Shown: positions 7,180 to 18,566 of the stretch, piece by piece | Layout of the letters: each line of letters begins with the position of its first letter | How positions within the stretch are numbered: position 1 is the first letter of the stretch | Assembly: GCA_900544595.1 (NCBI GenBank) | Contig: UQVQ01000005.1 | Coordinates: 39,566-103,565 of the forward strand | DNA length: 64,000 nt | Reading direction: 5' to 3' | From: an uncultured Bacillota bacterium | GTDB taxonomy: Bacteria; Bacillota; Clostridia; Christensenellales; UBA1242 | The notes under the pieces: generated by a model | The model's input: only the letters and a program-made list of their open reading frames with translations | What the model was told of the DNA's origin: nothing | The model's database searches: none | Position numbers and translations under genes: made by a program

Positions 7180-8375
7180 GCGCCTTTCTCCGTTTTGTGT
7201 TTTTGTTTATAGTCGTCGATAATTCGATAGTATGTTTCAAGAATTTCGTCTGTAACTGCTTTATCGCTGTAAACACGATAGAGCGTTTTATAAGCTTGCT
7301 TTCCAATTTCAACAAGTTTTTCCTTGTTTTCATAAGCCCAAAGCATTTTGTTGGCATAGCTTTGAGGCTCATTATCTGCAATAAGCCCGTTAACCATATC
7401 GGTCATTTTTTCTGCTGGCGCCATATTTTTAATAACTAGAGTTGGTTTTGAATATGCCGCTGCTTCAACTTGAATGAGCCCTGCGGAATCCATGTAGGAA
7501 GGGAAAAGAACAAGATTTGCGCGCGCATAGTAAGCGGCAAGAAGATCGCGGTCTTTAACCATTCCGGTCATAATTATATAGTTTTCAAGCCCAAGTTTTT
7601 TAACTCTTGCTTGCGTCTTTTTAAAGTAGTCGCCGTCGCCAACAAGGAAAATTTTAAGATTCAAGTTTTTGTCTTTCAAAAGGTTCATTGCGTCAATAAT
7701 GAGGTCAACATTTTTAACTTTAACCATTCTTGAAACAAATGTCATAACAAAGGTGTCTTTTGAAATGTTGTGTAACTTGTTAATTCTTTCTTCAAGTTCC
7801 TCTGTGTTTGATGGGGCAACAAATTCAATTGCATTATTCATAACTGTAACATCTTTTGTAACTCCAAATGGACGAACGTAATCGCGGCAATATCCAGTAA
7901 CCGCCCAAACATAGTCGGCTTTGTTTGTTTTTTTCATAAAGTGTGATGTGATTAAATTTGCAATGTGTTCGCTTCGAACATAGTGTTTAACATCTGGTTT
8001 AAAAATACTGTGGACTGTTGCAACAACTGGAATGTTAAGTTTTTTTCCAACTTTAAATGCATAGTTCATAAGGTTGGCTGGGGAATGGCAGTGGATAATG
8101 TCATAGCCGCCTTCTTCAACTTCTTTTCTAAACTTTTTGTCTAAGCCAGGATATGCCAAGCCATCAGATGTTATTGCGTTGTTATATCCTTTACATCTTA
8201 AAATTTTGTATGGACGCTCTGGGTCGGTGTAGTTTTTTGCCTTAACTGTTCCAACTGTAACATCGGCATATTTGCTAAGAGCAATGCTGCTTCTATCAAC
8301 AACTGTGCTAATTCCGCCAACAACAGGGAAATAAGTGTCGATTAAATTTAAAATTTTAAGCCTTTTTCTTTCCAT
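7176..8375 (-). CDS. GT4-family glycosyltransferase, probably glycolipid synthesis
   Basis: The start is placed at 8375, where ATG follows AAGGAGGAACAATT; the longer open frame to 8456 runs through the promoter. The 399-residue protein has the GT-B layout: an N-terminal acceptor domain with FPVVGGISTVV (a glycine loop typical of GT4) and HCHSPANLM, then a C-terminal donor domain with FVSRMVKVKNVDLII and the E-x7-E region around LFPSYMDSAGLIQVEAAA. Relatives include diacylglycerol alpha-glucosyltransferases and cell-wall glycan transferases. Coupling to a UgtP/MGDG-like gene favours a two-step diglycosyl-diacylglycerol pathway at the membrane, but that is inference from context. Confidence 0.85.
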   Translation of the reverse strand: MERKRLKILNLIDTYFPVVGGISTVVDRSSIALSKYADVTVGTVKAKNYTDPERPYKILRCKGYNNAITSDGLAYPGLDKKFRKEVEEGGYDIIHCHSPANLMNYAFKVGKKLNIPVVATVHSIFKPDVKHYVRSEHIANLITSHFMKKTNKADYVWAVTGYCRDYVRPFGVTKDVTVMNNAIEFVAPSNTEELEERINKLHNISKDTFVMTFVSRMVKVKNVDLIIDAMNLLKDKNLNLKIFLVGDGDYFKKTQARVKKLGLENYIIMTGMVKDRDLLAAYYARANLVLFPSYMDSAGLIQVEAAAYSKPTLVIKNMAPAEKMTDMVNGLIADNEPQSYANKMLWAYENKEKLVEIGKQAYKTLYRVYSDKAVTDEILETYYRIIDDYKQKHKTEKGA

Positions 8376-8407
8376 AATTGTTCCTCCTTGAACTTTGGGA
8401 TATTTGT

Positions 8408-8436
8408 ATTGTATCATATAGTTATAATAAAAACAA
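8408..8436 (-). promoter_or_regulatory. Promoter of the glycosyltransferase operon
   Basis: On the minus strand: TTGTTT (8436-8431), 17 bases, TACAAT (8413-8408) with an extended TGA directly before it. It is back to back with the valS promoter. Confidence 0.6.
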
Positions 8437-8456
8437 ATGTAAATGGGAAAAAACAT

Positions 8457-8485
8457 TTGACTAAATCACTCGTGGAAAGTATAAT
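8457..8485 (+). promoter_or_regulatory. Strong promoter of valS
   Basis: TTGACT (8457-8462), 17 bases, TATAAT (8480-8485). Predicted transcript start near 8492, about 40 bases ahead of the ATG. Confidence 0.9.
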
Positions 8486-8530
8486 AATTTTGCACTAATT
8501 TTGAGGTGCAAATTTTTTACGAGGGCAAAA

Positions 8531-10924
8531 ATGTTAGACAATAGATATAATTTTTTGGAAAGTGAACCTAAATGGCAAAAATTCTGGCAAGACGAAGGAA
8601 TTTATAAATTTAATCCTTCTTCAAATAAAGAAACTTTTTCAATCGACACTCCGCCTCCAACAGTAAGTGGGAAAATTCACATTGGACATATTTTTTCTTA
8701 TAGTCAAGCGGAGTTTGTTGCAAGATATAAAAGAATGACGGGATATAATGTTTTCTATCCTTTTGGCTTCGATGATAATGGACTTCCAACCGAACGCCTT
8801 GTTGAAAAAGAATTTGGAATTAAAGCGCACGAGGTTTCAAGAGAAGAATTCCGCGACAAATGTATGGAAGTTGCAAAAAAATATGAACAAGATTTTCGCA
8901 ATTTGTTTATTGCCGCAGGAAACAGTGCAGATTTCTCGCTTTGCTATTCAACGGTTAGCCCAGAAGTTCAAAAAATTTCTCAAAAATCTTTTCTCGAACT
9001 TGTTAAAGCGGGCGAGGCATATTATGGCGAGCGCCCTGCAATTTGGTGCCCAGAATGTCGAATTTCAATTGCGCAAGCCGAACTTGAAAGCAAAGATATT
9101 GAAAGCTCTTTTAATCATTTGAAATTTAACATTGCTGGCGAAAACGATTATTTGGAAATTGCAACAACACGTCCTGAAATGCTTTGCGCGTGTGTTTGCG
9201 TTTTTGTTAACCCAAACGACGAAAGATATAAAAAATATGTTGGCAAAAAGGTTATTGTTCCTCTTTATAACTTTGAAGTTGAAGTTTTAACCGACGACAA
9301 AGCAGCAATCGACAAAGGAACAGGCGTTGTTATGTGCTGCACATATGGCGACGAAACCGACCTTTTCTGGCAACAATCACATAATCTCCCTGTTAAAGTT
9401 GCAATTGACGACGGCGGAAGAATGACAGCGCTTGCTGGGAAATATGAAGGAATGAAAGTTAAGGCTGCAAGAGAGGCTGTTATTGCCGACCTTAAAGAAG
9501 CAGGTCTTCTTTTAAAACAAGAACCACTTGTTCATGCTGTTGCAACCCACGAACGCTGTGGAACACCAATGGAAATTAACATTAAAAAACAATGGTTTAT
9601 TAAACTTGTTGACCATAAAGAAGAATTTTTAAAACGCGGAGAACAAATTAAATGGTTCCCAGAATTTATGAAAAGCCGCTACACAAATTGGGTTGAAAAT
9701 GTCGACCGCGATTGGTGCATTTCTCGTCAAAGATATTTTGGCGTTCCAATTCCTGTTTGGTATTGCGAAAAATGTGGCGAAATAATTTTGCCAGACGAGC
9801 AAGATCTTCCTGTTAACCCTCTTGTTTCTTCGCCAAAGCATGCTTGTCCTAAATGCGGAAGCACATCTTTCCGCCCTGAAACAGACATTTTCGACACATG
9901 GCAAACTTCGTCAATAACTCCTCAAATCAACTGCAAATGGGGAACAGACGAAAAATTCTATGAAAAAATGATGCCAATGAGCCTTCGTCCAAATGCTCAC
10001 GACATTATTAGAACTTGGGACTTCTACACAATTGCAAAATCCCACTATCATTCAAACTCTTTGCCATGGAAAAATGTTATGATTTCTGGGTTTGTTATGG
10101 CAAACAAGGACGAAAAAATTTCAAAGAGCAAATCTAACTCCAAAATGTCGCCAGAAACTTTGATTAAAGAAAAATCTGCCGATGTAACTCGTTATTGGGC
10201 AAGCACTGGAAGCCTTGGCCGTGACATTATTTTCACGGACGAAGAATTCAAAAATGGCACAAAACTTGTTAACAAAATTTGGAATGCATCCCGCTTTGTT
10301 CTTTCTCTTCTTGGCGAATATAAACCAGAAAAAATTGACCTTCTTCCAATGGATAAATGGATTATTGGGAAATTTAATCAAATGCAACGCAAATTTAAAG
10401 ATTATTTTGAAAAATATGAAATTGGTCTTGCAATTGGCGAACTTGAAAAATTCTTCTGGAATTTCTGCGATAATTATATTGAAATTGCAAAGAAAAGACT
10501 TTATAATCCAGACATTTATGGTTTGGACGCAACAAACAGCGCAAAATTTGCTTCATATAATGTTCTTCTTGGAATGCTTAAACTTTTTGCAATCTATTTG
10601 CCACATATAACGGAAGAGATTTATCAAGCATATTTCCGCGAAATTGAAGGCGAAAAATCAATTCATTTAACACAACTTACTCCAATCGACGAAGAAATTG
10701 ACGCCGAAACTGTTGAAAATGGCGACGAGGTTGCGCAAATTGTTTCAAAAATTCGCGCATTCAAATCGGAAAATAACCTTTCGCTTAAAGAGGAACTTTC
10801 AAAGGTAACACTTGTTGGCTATGGCGATTTTGTTAAAGCCTGCGAAGTTGATATTAAAGCTGTTGGCTCAATTGTTTCGCTTGAATTCGAAGATGGCGAA
10901 AAAGATGTTAAAATTGTTAAATAA
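8531..10924 (+). CDS. valS: Valyl-tRNA synthetase, archaeal-type
   Basis: The start at 8531 has GAGGGC upstream; a TTG at 8501 lies in the leader. The 797-residue protein shows class I signatures: PPPTVSGKIHIGH with HIGH at 50-53, and KISKS at 529-533. It also has zinc-binding CPEC and later C-x2-C...C-x2-C knuckles (CEKC, CPKC), an editing (CP1) domain with ATTRPEM, and DIFDTWQTSSITPQ, characteristic of ValRS. The motif FDDNGLPTE replaces the bacterial GTDHAGIATQ, which marks the archaeal/rickettsial ValRS type. The C-terminal coiled coil of bacterial ValRS is absent, which explains the short length (bacterial forms about 880). It charges tRNA-Val with valine in the cytosol. It lies upstream of cca, which may be co-transcribed. 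Confidence 0.93.
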   Translation: MLDNRYNFLESEPKWQKFWQDEGIYKFNPSSNKETFSIDTPPPTVSGKIHIGHIFSYSQAEFVARYKRMTGYNVFYPFGFDDNGLPTERLVEKEFGIKAHEVSREEFRDKCMEVAKKYEQDFRNLFIAAGNSADFSLCYSTVSPEVQKISQKSFLELVKAGEAYYGERPAIWCPECRISIAQAELESKDIESSFNHLKFNIAGENDYLEIATTRPEMLCACVCVFVNPNDERYKKYVGKKVIVPLYNFEVEVLTDDKAAIDKGTGVVMCCTYGDETDLFWQQSHNLPVKVAIDDGGRMTALAGKYEGMKVKAAREAVIADLKEAGLLLKQEPLVHAVATHERCGTPMEINIKKQWFIKLVDHKEEFLKRGEQIKWFPEFMKSRYTNWVENVDRDWCISRQRYFGVPIPVWYCEKCGEIILPDEQDLPVNPLVSSPKHACPKCGSTSFRPETDIFDTWQTSSITPQINCKWGTDEKFYEKMMPMSLRPNAHDIIRTWDFYTIAKSHYHSNSLPWKNVMISGFVMANKDEKISKSKSNSKMSPETLIKEKSADVTRYWASTGSLGRDIIFTDEEFKNGTKLVNKIWNASRFVLSLLGEYKPEKIDLLPMDKWIIGKFNQMQRKFKDYFEKYEIGLAIGELEKFFWNFCDNYIEIAKKRLYNPDIYGLDATNSAKFASYNVLLGMLKLFAIYLPHITEEIYQAYFREIEGEKSIHLTQLTPIDEEIDAETVENGDEVAQIVSKIRAFKSENNLSLKEELSKVTLVGYGDFVKACEVDIKAVGSIVSLEFEDGEKDVKIVK

Positions 10925-10994
10925 CGATAAATATTATCGAAAAAACTTAAATTTAAACTTAAAATCATAAATTTTTAATATAAAGGAGCAAAAA

Positions 10995-12245
10995 ATGAAG
11001 GATCATATAACACCTAATTTATTGAAACTTGCACGACTTTTTAAGAAGAAAGGCGAACTTTATATTGTTGGTGGATATGTTCGAAATGCTCTTTTAGGAA
11101 TTTATGAAACAGACATTGACCTTGCAAGTAAGCTTACAAACGACGAGGTTAAAGAGGTTTTGTTTGGAACAAAATATGAAGTTAAAGAAACTTCAAAAAA
11201 ACTTGGAACTCTTGTTATTTCGCTTGGCGAAGAAAAATGGGAACACACAACATTTAGAAAAGAAGAATATGCTGAAGGGGGCGAGCACGTTCCTTCAAAT
11301 GTTGAATTTATAACCGACATTCGCGAGGACGCAAAACGTCGCGATTTCACAGTTAACGCAATCTACTATAACATCTTAAAAGATAAGTTCGTTGATTTCT
11401 ATGACGGAATTCGTGATGTTAAACGAAAACTTATTCGCGCGGTTGAAACGCCAGCATATGTTTTTGGAAATGACGGACTTCGAATTTTAAGAATGGTTCG
11501 TATTGCAAGCGAACTTGGATTTTCAATTCAAGGCGAAACAATGGTTACGGCATATGAAATGCGCGAAAATCTTAATGATATTTCGGGCGCACGCAAATTT
11601 TCCGAACTTAACTTAATTTTAAACTCGCCAAAAAGATATAAAGTTAGCAAGCCAAATTCCTATTTGTTTGGACTTCAAGTTTTTAATATGTTAAGGCTTT
11701 GGAAATATTATAACAGTCCAGTTCTAAGGGTTCGTTTTAATCTTGTTAAAAAAGTTAAACCAGAGGCAAGATTTGTTGCTCTTTTGATTGACATTATTTC
11801 AAGTTCAAAATATAAAAAAGAAGACCATGCGGAACTTGTTAATCAACTTCTTGGAAGGTTTGGACTTTGTTTTCCAGAAACAAAAATTGAATATTATAGG
11901 CACATTGTTTGTGGTTATTATGATGCCCTTGCAAAAACCGAAAATAAAGAATATTTTATTGAATATTTTGAAGATTTTGCAATAATTTCGGAATTATTAG
12001 AGAAAAAATCGAAAAAAATCTATAAAAAATATGATTTCTTCTATAATTATCTTAAAAACAACAAAATTCCAATTCGTTTAAAGGATTTGAAAATTAACGG
12101 GCTTGACATCAAAACAAAATATCCAAAAATTAAAGATAAGTATTATAAAGTTATTTTAACCGAACTTCTTAGCAAGGTTTTCGACGGGGCAATTCGAAAC
12201 GAAAAAGAACTTCTTTTGGAAGAAGTTGGGAAAATTAAAGCTTAA
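10995..12245 (+). CDS. cca: tRNA nucleotidyltransferase (CCA-adding enzyme / poly(A) polymerase family)
   Basis: This 416-residue protein carries the nucleotidyltransferase motif GGYVRNALLG followed by DID (residues 26-42; catalytic Asp40 and Asp42). RRDFTVNAIYY (about 115) and DGLRILRMVRIASELGF (the Arg-rich neck that selects CTP/ATP) follow. The C-terminal half is helical and Lys-rich with no HD domain. The family adds or repairs the 3' CCA end of tRNAs. Since the tRNAs in this window encode CCA, repair would be the main role here. Ribosome site AAAGGAGC is 7 bases before ATG. It lies 70 bases after valS with no terminator between, and is followed by a strong terminator. A poly(A) polymerase activity cannot be excluded. 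Confidence 0.92.
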   Translation: MKDHITPNLLKLARLFKKKGELYIVGGYVRNALLGIYETDIDLASKLTNDEVKEVLFGTKYEVKETSKKLGTLVISLGEEKWEHTTFRKEEYAEGGEHVPSNVEFITDIREDAKRRDFTVNAIYYNILKDKFVDFYDGIRDVKRKLIRAVETPAYVFGNDGLRILRMVRIASELGFSIQGETMVTAYEMRENLNDISGARKFSELNLILNSPKRYKVSKPNSYLFGLQVFNMLRLWKYYNSPVLRVRFNLVKKVKPEARFVALLIDIISSSKYKKEDHAELVNQLLGRFGLCFPETKIEYYRHIVCGYYDALAKTENKEYFIEYFEDFAIISELLEKKSKKIYKKYDFFYNYLKNNKIPIRLKDLKINGLDIKTKYPKIKDKYYKVILTELLSKVFDGAIRNEKELLLEEVGKIKA

Positions 12246-12246
12246 C

Positions 12247-12300
12247 AAAAACTCTTATGCTGCGCAAGATGATTTGAAATTTGCGGCGTGAGAGTTTTTT
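12247..12300 (+). terminator. Intrinsic terminator after cca
   Basis: A long imperfect stem (AAAACTCTTATGCTGCG with its G-U-containing complement ending AGAGTTTT) is followed by T6. Confidence 0.85.
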
Positions 12301-12306
12301 AATATA

Positions 12307-12340
12307 GAAAAACGCACCAAGAAAGATGCGTTTTTGTTTT
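12307..12340. terminator. Terminator of the gyrase operon (works in both directions)
   Basis: Stem AAAAACGCA (12308-12316) pairs with TGCGTTTTT (12327-12335), with T-rich tails on both strands. It lies just past the stop of the minus-strand 83-aa gene. Confidence 0.75.
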
Positions 12341-12591
12341 TATAATTCTCTAATGTCATCTGCGGTTCGATTAAACGAAGATACTTTAAAGTTTTTGTTT
12401 TTTGGAAAACTTCCAAATTTTTTGTTTTCCGTTTTCAAAATTTCTTTTTTTGAACGATTTTGAAAGTTAACTTTTAAAGTTGAGAAATTTGAAACTGCTT
12501 TAAAATCGACATAGTCGTATGGGTTAAACTCGCTATATGTTCCAATTATGGCCGACGCCAAAGCGATAAGTTCGCGATTTTTATTGCTCAT
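12340..12591 (-). CDS. Small hypothetical protein overlapping the end of gyrA
   Basis: An 83-residue protein whose ATG lies 11 bases inside the end of gyrA (the shared ATGAGCAATAA contains its start and the gyrA stop), so its translation is coupled to gyrA. It starts with a short moderately hydrophobic helix (ELIALASAIIGTYS) and continues into a basic, Ser/Asn/Phe-rich region without a recognisable domain. It is the last gene before the operon terminator. Real expression is likely given the overlap; no function is proposed. Confidence 0.6.
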   Translation of the reverse strand: MSNKNRELIALASAIIGTYSEFNPYDYVDFKAVSNFSTLKVNFQNRSKKEILKTENKKFGSFPKNKNFKVSSFNRTADDIREL

Positions 12592-15151
12592 CTTCGCTCT
12601 CGCCGTTTATTGGCACTTCTTGCTGTGCATATTCGATGTCTTCTGTTGAAAGAGTTGAAACATCTTCAACATTTTCCGTTCCCATTGGGCTTTCTTCGTC
12701 GTCGATATGTTCTGTTGTTGCAACGCTAACAATTTTTGCGCCTGGACGAAGTCTCATAACTTTAACACCAAGCGAACTTCTTCCAACCATTCTAACATCG
12801 GCTGCTGCCATTCTTATGATAACGCCGTTGTCGGAAATAAGCATTAAATCTTCTTCTTCGTTAACAACTTTAAGTGCAACAAGTTTTCCTGTTTTTTCGT
12901 TAAAGTTTCCGGCTTTAATTCCTTTTCCGCCGCGGGTTTGAAGACGATAGTCTTCTGGGTTAGTTCTCTTTCCAAATCCGTTTTCGGTTATTGTTATAAG
13001 TTGTGTGTCTGGGTTTAAGATTGCCATATCAACAATGTAGTCGTCGCTGTCGAGTTTCATTGAGCGAACACCTTGCGAAGTTCTTCCCATTGGACGAACA
13101 TTCTTTTCGTTGAACTTAATGCATTTTCCTTTGTTTGAAGCAACCAAAATTTCGTTATCTCCGTTTGTTAAGCCAACGTTAATAAGTTTATCTCCTTCAA
13201 CAAGCTTAATTGCAATTTTTCCGCTTTTCATGATGCTTGCAAATTCTTTAAGGTCTGTTTTCTTAATTAAGCCATTTCTTGTTGCAATAATAAGGTTTCC
13301 TTCTTGTCCTTTTTCAAAGGAAAGAAGCGCTTCAACTTTTTCGTCTTGCATAAGTGGAAGAAGGTTGATAACTGCGCGGCCTTTTGCCTGACGTTGTGCC
13401 TCTGGAACCTCGTATGCACGAATTGAATAAACCTTTCCAAAGTTTGTGAAGAACAATAAGTCGCTGTGGGTGCTTGTTATTAAAATTCTCTCAACAAAAT
13501 CTTCTTCTTTTGTTTTATGAGCTGAAATTCCAACTCCGCCGCGTTTTTGTGCGTGATATTCGCTAACGCTCATTCTCTTAACATATCCGCCGTGGGTTAA
13601 GGAAATAACAACATCTTCTTTTTCAATTAAATCTTCGTTGTCGATGTTTCCAACTTCCATGCTGATTTCTGTTTTTCTTGGAGTTCCAAATTGATTTTTA
13701 ACATTTTCAAGATAGTCATTGATTATTTGAAGAACTCTTTGTGGTTTTGCCAAAATGTCATTTAAATCTGCAATTAAAGCTTCAAGTTCATCAAGTTCTT
13801 CTTTAAGTTTTGCAACTTCAAGACTTGTTAATCTTGCGAGTTTCATTTCCAAAATTGCGTTTGCTTGTTTATCGGAAAGTTCAAAGTTTTCCATAAGTTT
13901 TGTAACTGCGTCCTGCTTGTCGGAAGATGTTTTAATAATTTGAACAACCTCGTCGATGTTTGCAAGGGCAATAACAAGACCTTTAACAATGTGTTCCCTT
14001 TCAAGTGCTTTTCCAAGGTCAAATTGAGTTTTTCTTGTTAAAACTTCTTTTTGGTGTTCAAGATAGTAATATAACATCTCTTTCAAGTTCAAAATTCTTG
14101 GAGTTCCGTCAACAAGGGCAAGGAAAATAATTCCGTCGCTAACTTGGAGTTGGGTGTGTTTGTAAAGCATGTTTAAAACAACTTGTGGATTTGCATCGCG
14201 TTTAAGGTCGATAACAATTCTCATTCCGTCACGGTCGGATTCTTCCTTAATGTCCGCAATTCCTTCAATCTTTTTGTTCTTAACAAGGTCTGCCATTTGG
14301 ATTATAAGGCGCGCTTTGTTAACTTGATATGGAAGTTCAGTAACAATAATTCTGTGTCTTCCGCTTTCTGTTTCTTCAATTTCTGCTTTTCCGCGAACAA
14401 CAATTCCGCCTTTTCCTGTTTTATAAGCGTGTTTAATTGCTGCCCGCCCCATAATAATTCCTCCGGTTGGGAAATCTGGAGCAGGAATAATTCTAATAAG
14501 GTCGTCAATTTCAATGTCTGGGTTTGCAATTAACGCTTGAACGCCAGAAATAACTTCTGCAAGGTTGTGTGGAGGAATGTTTGTTGCCATTCCAACAGCA
14601 ATTCCGTCTGCGCCGTTAACCAAAAGGTTAGGGAACTTCGAAGGCAAAACCGAAGGTTGCATAAGCGTGTCGTCGAAGTTTGGATAGAAATCAACGGTGT
14701 TTTTGTCGATGTCTTCAAGCATAAGCCCGGCAATTTTTGAAAGACGCGCTTCGGTGTAACGCATTGCAGCAGGACTGTCGCCATCAACAGAACCAAAGTT
14801 TCCGTGGCCGTCAACAAGAGGGCAGCCAATTGAGAAATCTTGTGCTAAACGAACAAGAGCATCATAAACAGAACTGTCGCCATGTGGGTGATATTTTCCC
14901 ATAACTTCACCAACAATTCTGGCCGATTTTCTGTATGGCTTGTCGTTAAACAAGTTAAGTTCGCCCATTGAATATAAAATTCTTCTGTGAACTGGCTTTA
15001 ATCCGTCGCGAACATCTGGAATTGCACGCGAAACGTTAACAGCCATAGCATAAGAAATAAACGACTTTTTAAGTTCGTCGTTAACTTCAACTTTAACGAC
15101 TTTTGTGTCTTTGAAAATCTCTTCAAGACCCTTTTTCTTTTCGTCTTTCAT
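12581..15151 (-). CDS. gyrA: DNA gyrase subunit A
   Basis: An 856-residue type II topoisomerase subunit. The catalytic tyrosine is Tyr132 in [11 protein letters not shown]. The quinolone region reads [10 protein letters not shown], with Ser93 and Asp97 at the E. coli Ser83 and Asp87 positions, so no classical resistance substitution is present. A long coiled coil (about 370-480) leads to a six-blade C-terminal beta-pinwheel. GyrA-box-like sequences occur as AQKRGGVG and as [11 protein letters not shown]; the latter fits the QRRGGKG consensus best. With GyrB it introduces negative supercoils using ATP. The acidic C-terminal tail (rich in Glu, Asp and Ser) is typical. Its ATG overlaps the stop of the GNAT gene by 4 bases (ATGA), so it depends on that gene for coupled translation. 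Confidence 0.97.
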   Translation of the reverse strand: MKDEKKKGLEEIFKDTKVVKVEVNDELKKSFISYAMAVNVSRAIPDVRDGLKPVHRRILYSMGELNLFNDKPYRKSARIVGEVMGKYHPHGDSSVYDALVRLAQDFSIGCPLVDGHGNFGSVDGDSPAAMRYTEARLSKIAGLMLEDIDKNTVDFYPNFDDTLMQPSVLPSKFPNLLVNGADGIAVGMATNIPPHNLAEVISGVQALIANPDIEIDDLIRIIPAPDFPTGGIIMGRAAIKHAYKTGKGGIVVRGKAEIEETESGRHRIIVTELPYQVNKARLIIQMADLVKNKKIEGIADIKEESDRDGMRIVIDLKRDANPQVVLNMLYKHTQLQVSDGIIFLALVDGTPRILNLKEMLYYYLEHQKEVLTRKTQFDLGKALEREHIVKGLVIALANIDEVVQIIKTSSDKQDAVTKLMENFELSDKQANAILEMKLARLTSLEVAKLKEELDELEALIADLNDILAKPQRVLQIINDYLENVKNQFGTPRKTEISMEVGNIDNEDLIEKEDVVISLTHGGYVKRMSVSEYHAQKRGGVGISAHKTKEEDFVERILITSTHSDLLFFTNFGKVYSIRAYEVPEAQRQAKGRAVINLLPLMQDEKVEALLSFEKGQEGNLIIATRNGLIKKTDLKEFASIMKSGKIAIKLVEGDKLINVGLTNGDNEILVASNKGKCIKFNEKNVRPMGRTSQGVRSMKLDSDDYIVDMAILNPDTQLITITENGFGKRTNPEDYRLQTRGGKGIKAGNFNEKTGKLVALKVVNEEEDLMLISDNGVIIRMAAADVRMVGRSSLGVKVMRLRPGAKIVSVATTEHIDDEESPMGTENVEDVSTLSTEDIEYAQQEVPINGESEDEQ

Positions 15152-15729
15152 TCTTTCACCTCATTTTTATTATTTTGTGTCGTTTGATTAGTGTGTTTTG
15201 GATTGATTATTGAATACATCTCGGCGTCGCGAATTCTGCCATGTCCGTCTTGCCCGAAACATCTTAATGTTCCTTCGTGGGTCATGCCAATTTTTTGCAT
15301 AGCGCGGCCGCTTTTTTCGTTTCCAACAAAGTGTTTTGCTTGAATTCGAACGGCTCCCGAATCGAAAACTAATTGAAGAGTTGCTTTTGCTGCTTCTGGC
15401 ATAATTCCTCTTCCCCAATATTCATCGCTAAGAACCCAGCCAATTTCATAGATGAAATCGCGGCGTTTCATATAGTCGATAACACCAATAACTTCGTTTG
15501 TTTCTTTCCAAACAATTCCAAAGCGGAAATCTGCAAGCCCCGCGGCATAATCTTCTAAAACTGTTTGAAGATATTGCTTTGTTGCTTCAAGATTTGGGTG
15601 AGTTTGCCAAATTAAGTTTTCTGTAACCTTGTCTTTTGAACAATAGTTTTTATACATATCTTCGGCGTCGCCTTCTTGAAGATGTCTTAAAATCAATCTT
15701 TCAGTTTCAATAACAAATTTATTTTCCAT
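15148..15729 (-). CDS. GNAT acetyltransferase of the RimJ/RimL type between gyrB and gyrA
   Basis: This 193-residue protein begins ETERLILRHLQEGDAEDMY, the usual RimJ/RimL opening. It has a GVIDY strand, the acetyl-CoA loop around YWGRGIMPEAAKA (Q/RxxGxG/A form) and GNEKSGRAMQKIGM...EGTLR near the C-terminus. Such enzymes acetylate protein N-termini or small molecules in the cytosol. It sits 12 bases after gyrB with GGAGAAAG as ribosome site, and its stop overlaps gyrA. It is therefore built into the gyrase operon. Its substrate is unknown; acetylation of gyrase or of an inhibitor would be speculation. Confidence 0.88.
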   Translation of the reverse strand: MENKFVIETERLILRHLQEGDAEDMYKNYCSKDKVTENLIWQTHPNLEATKQYLQTVLEDYAAGLADFRFGIVWKETNEVIGVIDYMKRRDFIYEIGWVLSDEYWGRGIMPEAAKATLQLVFDSGAVRIQAKHFVGNEKSGRAMQKIGMTHEGTLRCFGQDGHGRIRDAEMYSIINPKHTNQTTQNNKNEVKE

Positions 15730-15741
15730 TGCTTTCTCCGT

Positions 15742-17679
<1,938 letters not shown>

Positions 17680-17696
17680 TTATATAAAGTAATAAG

Positions 17697-17725
17697 ATTA
17701 TAACATAATATATATAAATAAACAA
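17697..17725 (-). promoter_or_regulatory. Promoter of the gyrase operon
   Basis: On the minus strand: TTGTTT (17725-17720), 17 bases, TATAAT (17702-17697) with extended TGT. The remaining bases up to 17853 hold no gene I can support. Confidence 0.8.
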
Positions 17726-17853
17726 ACATTTTTTAAAACTTTTTAAACTTTAATTTAAAGCACACAAATAAAGCCCTGTATTTTGCGCTAGGAAGCGAAA
17801 GATTGATTTTGATGAAGAATTTTATCTTGCCAAATCCCGCATCGAAAAGAAAT

Positions 17854-17876
17854 AAAAAACAAGCGAAAATCGCTTG
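17854..17876 (-). terminator. Terminator of the small membrane protein gene
   Basis: Stem CAAGCGA/TCGCTTG (17860-17866 with 17870-17876) with a T6 tail on the minus strand, about 20 bases past the stop. Confidence 0.75.
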
Positions 17877-17898
17877 CTTGTTGTTTTTTCTTAAAAAC

Positions 17899-18408
17899 TT
17901 ACATCTCCTGTTGTGTTTCTTTTTTCTCTTGTTTGTTTTGCTTTTGCGCTTGAACATTTTGTTGTGTTGATTGAGCGTTTTGTTGTTCTTTATTTTCTTT
18001 TTTAGGAATTGGCATAAGCCCTTCATTTTGACATTTCAAATCGAAAAGTTCTTGTTGAAGAACAGAAATTTTTTCGGTTGCAGTAATATAATCGTTTATT
18101 TCTTTTTCCTTATCCGCTTTGCCAACAAGGTCGCCCGCGTCTTTAAAATCGTCCTTAAAAGAATTTGAAATAACTTTTGAAATTGTGTAGTTAAAAATTA
18201 AAAGAGCTGGGAAAAGAACTCCAAGAACTGGAACAAAAGCAAATGCAAAAGACAAAAGCATAAGTGGAAGATAGGTGAAACGAATTGCATTTTCTGTTAT
18301 TTCAAAAAGTTTCCCCGTTGTTGAGTAGGTGTTTTTAAGATCTGTTGCTTCAACATCTTTATAAAACTTCTTTTTTGCCTTTGCTTGGTCAACTGGTTTT
18401 CTTGCCAT
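17899..18408 (-). CDS. Small membrane protein with Gln-rich tail, unknown function
   Basis: The start is placed at 18408 where AAAGGAGGGAAAT precedes ATG; the longer open frame upstream crosses the promoter. The 169-residue protein has a basic N-terminus and a hydrophobic stretch of about 32 residues (about 47-80, FTYLPLMLLSFAFAF...) long enough for a hairpin or two short membrane helices. A helical acidic/basic linker follows, then a low-complexity tail of Gln, Lys, Asn and Glu. No enzymatic motif is seen. It has a perfect-consensus promoter and its own terminator, so it is a strongly expressed single gene. Function unknown. Confidence 0.8.
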   Translation of the reverse strand: MARKPVDQAKAKKKFYKDVEATDLKNTYSTTGKLFEITENAIRFTYLPLMLLSFAFAFVPVLGVLFPALLIFNYTISKVISNSFKDDFKDAGDLVGKADKEKEINDYITATEKISVLQQELFDLKCQNEGLMPIPKKENKEQQNAQSTQQNVQAQKQNKQEKKETQQEM

Positions 18409-18430
18409 ATTTCCCTCCTTTGTTACTATA

Positions 18431-18459
18431 ATTATAAATCTTAAAACGCTACTTGTCAA
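18431..18459 (-). promoter_or_regulatory. Perfect-consensus sigma-A promoter
   Basis: On the minus strand: TTGACA (18459-18454), 17 bases, TATAAT (18436-18431). Both hexamers match consensus exactly. It drives the small membrane protein gene. Confidence 0.92.
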
Positions 18460-18566
18460 GACATAAAAACAAGCAATTTCAAACCACTTTTTCTTAAAAA
18501 AACAAGCAAAAAAATAAATTTTAAATCATAAAAAATAAATTAAATTAAAAAATAAAAATAAATTCG

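Noticed and set aside
8489..8512. Terminator-like hairpin in the valS leader (TTTGCAC/GTGCAAA plus T6), possible attenuator or T-box
   Set aside because: The predicted transcript starts inside the left arm and the leader of about 40 bases is far too short for a T-box.
12581..15151. parC instead of gyrA
   Set aside because: A good GyrA-box-like sequence (QTRGGKG), the gyrB partner in the same operon and the full-length pinwheel favour gyrase.
17733..18026. Minus-strand 97-codon open frame
   Set aside because: It overlaps the well-supported small membrane protein gene in another frame, runs through that gene's terminator and is low-complexity Lys-rich.
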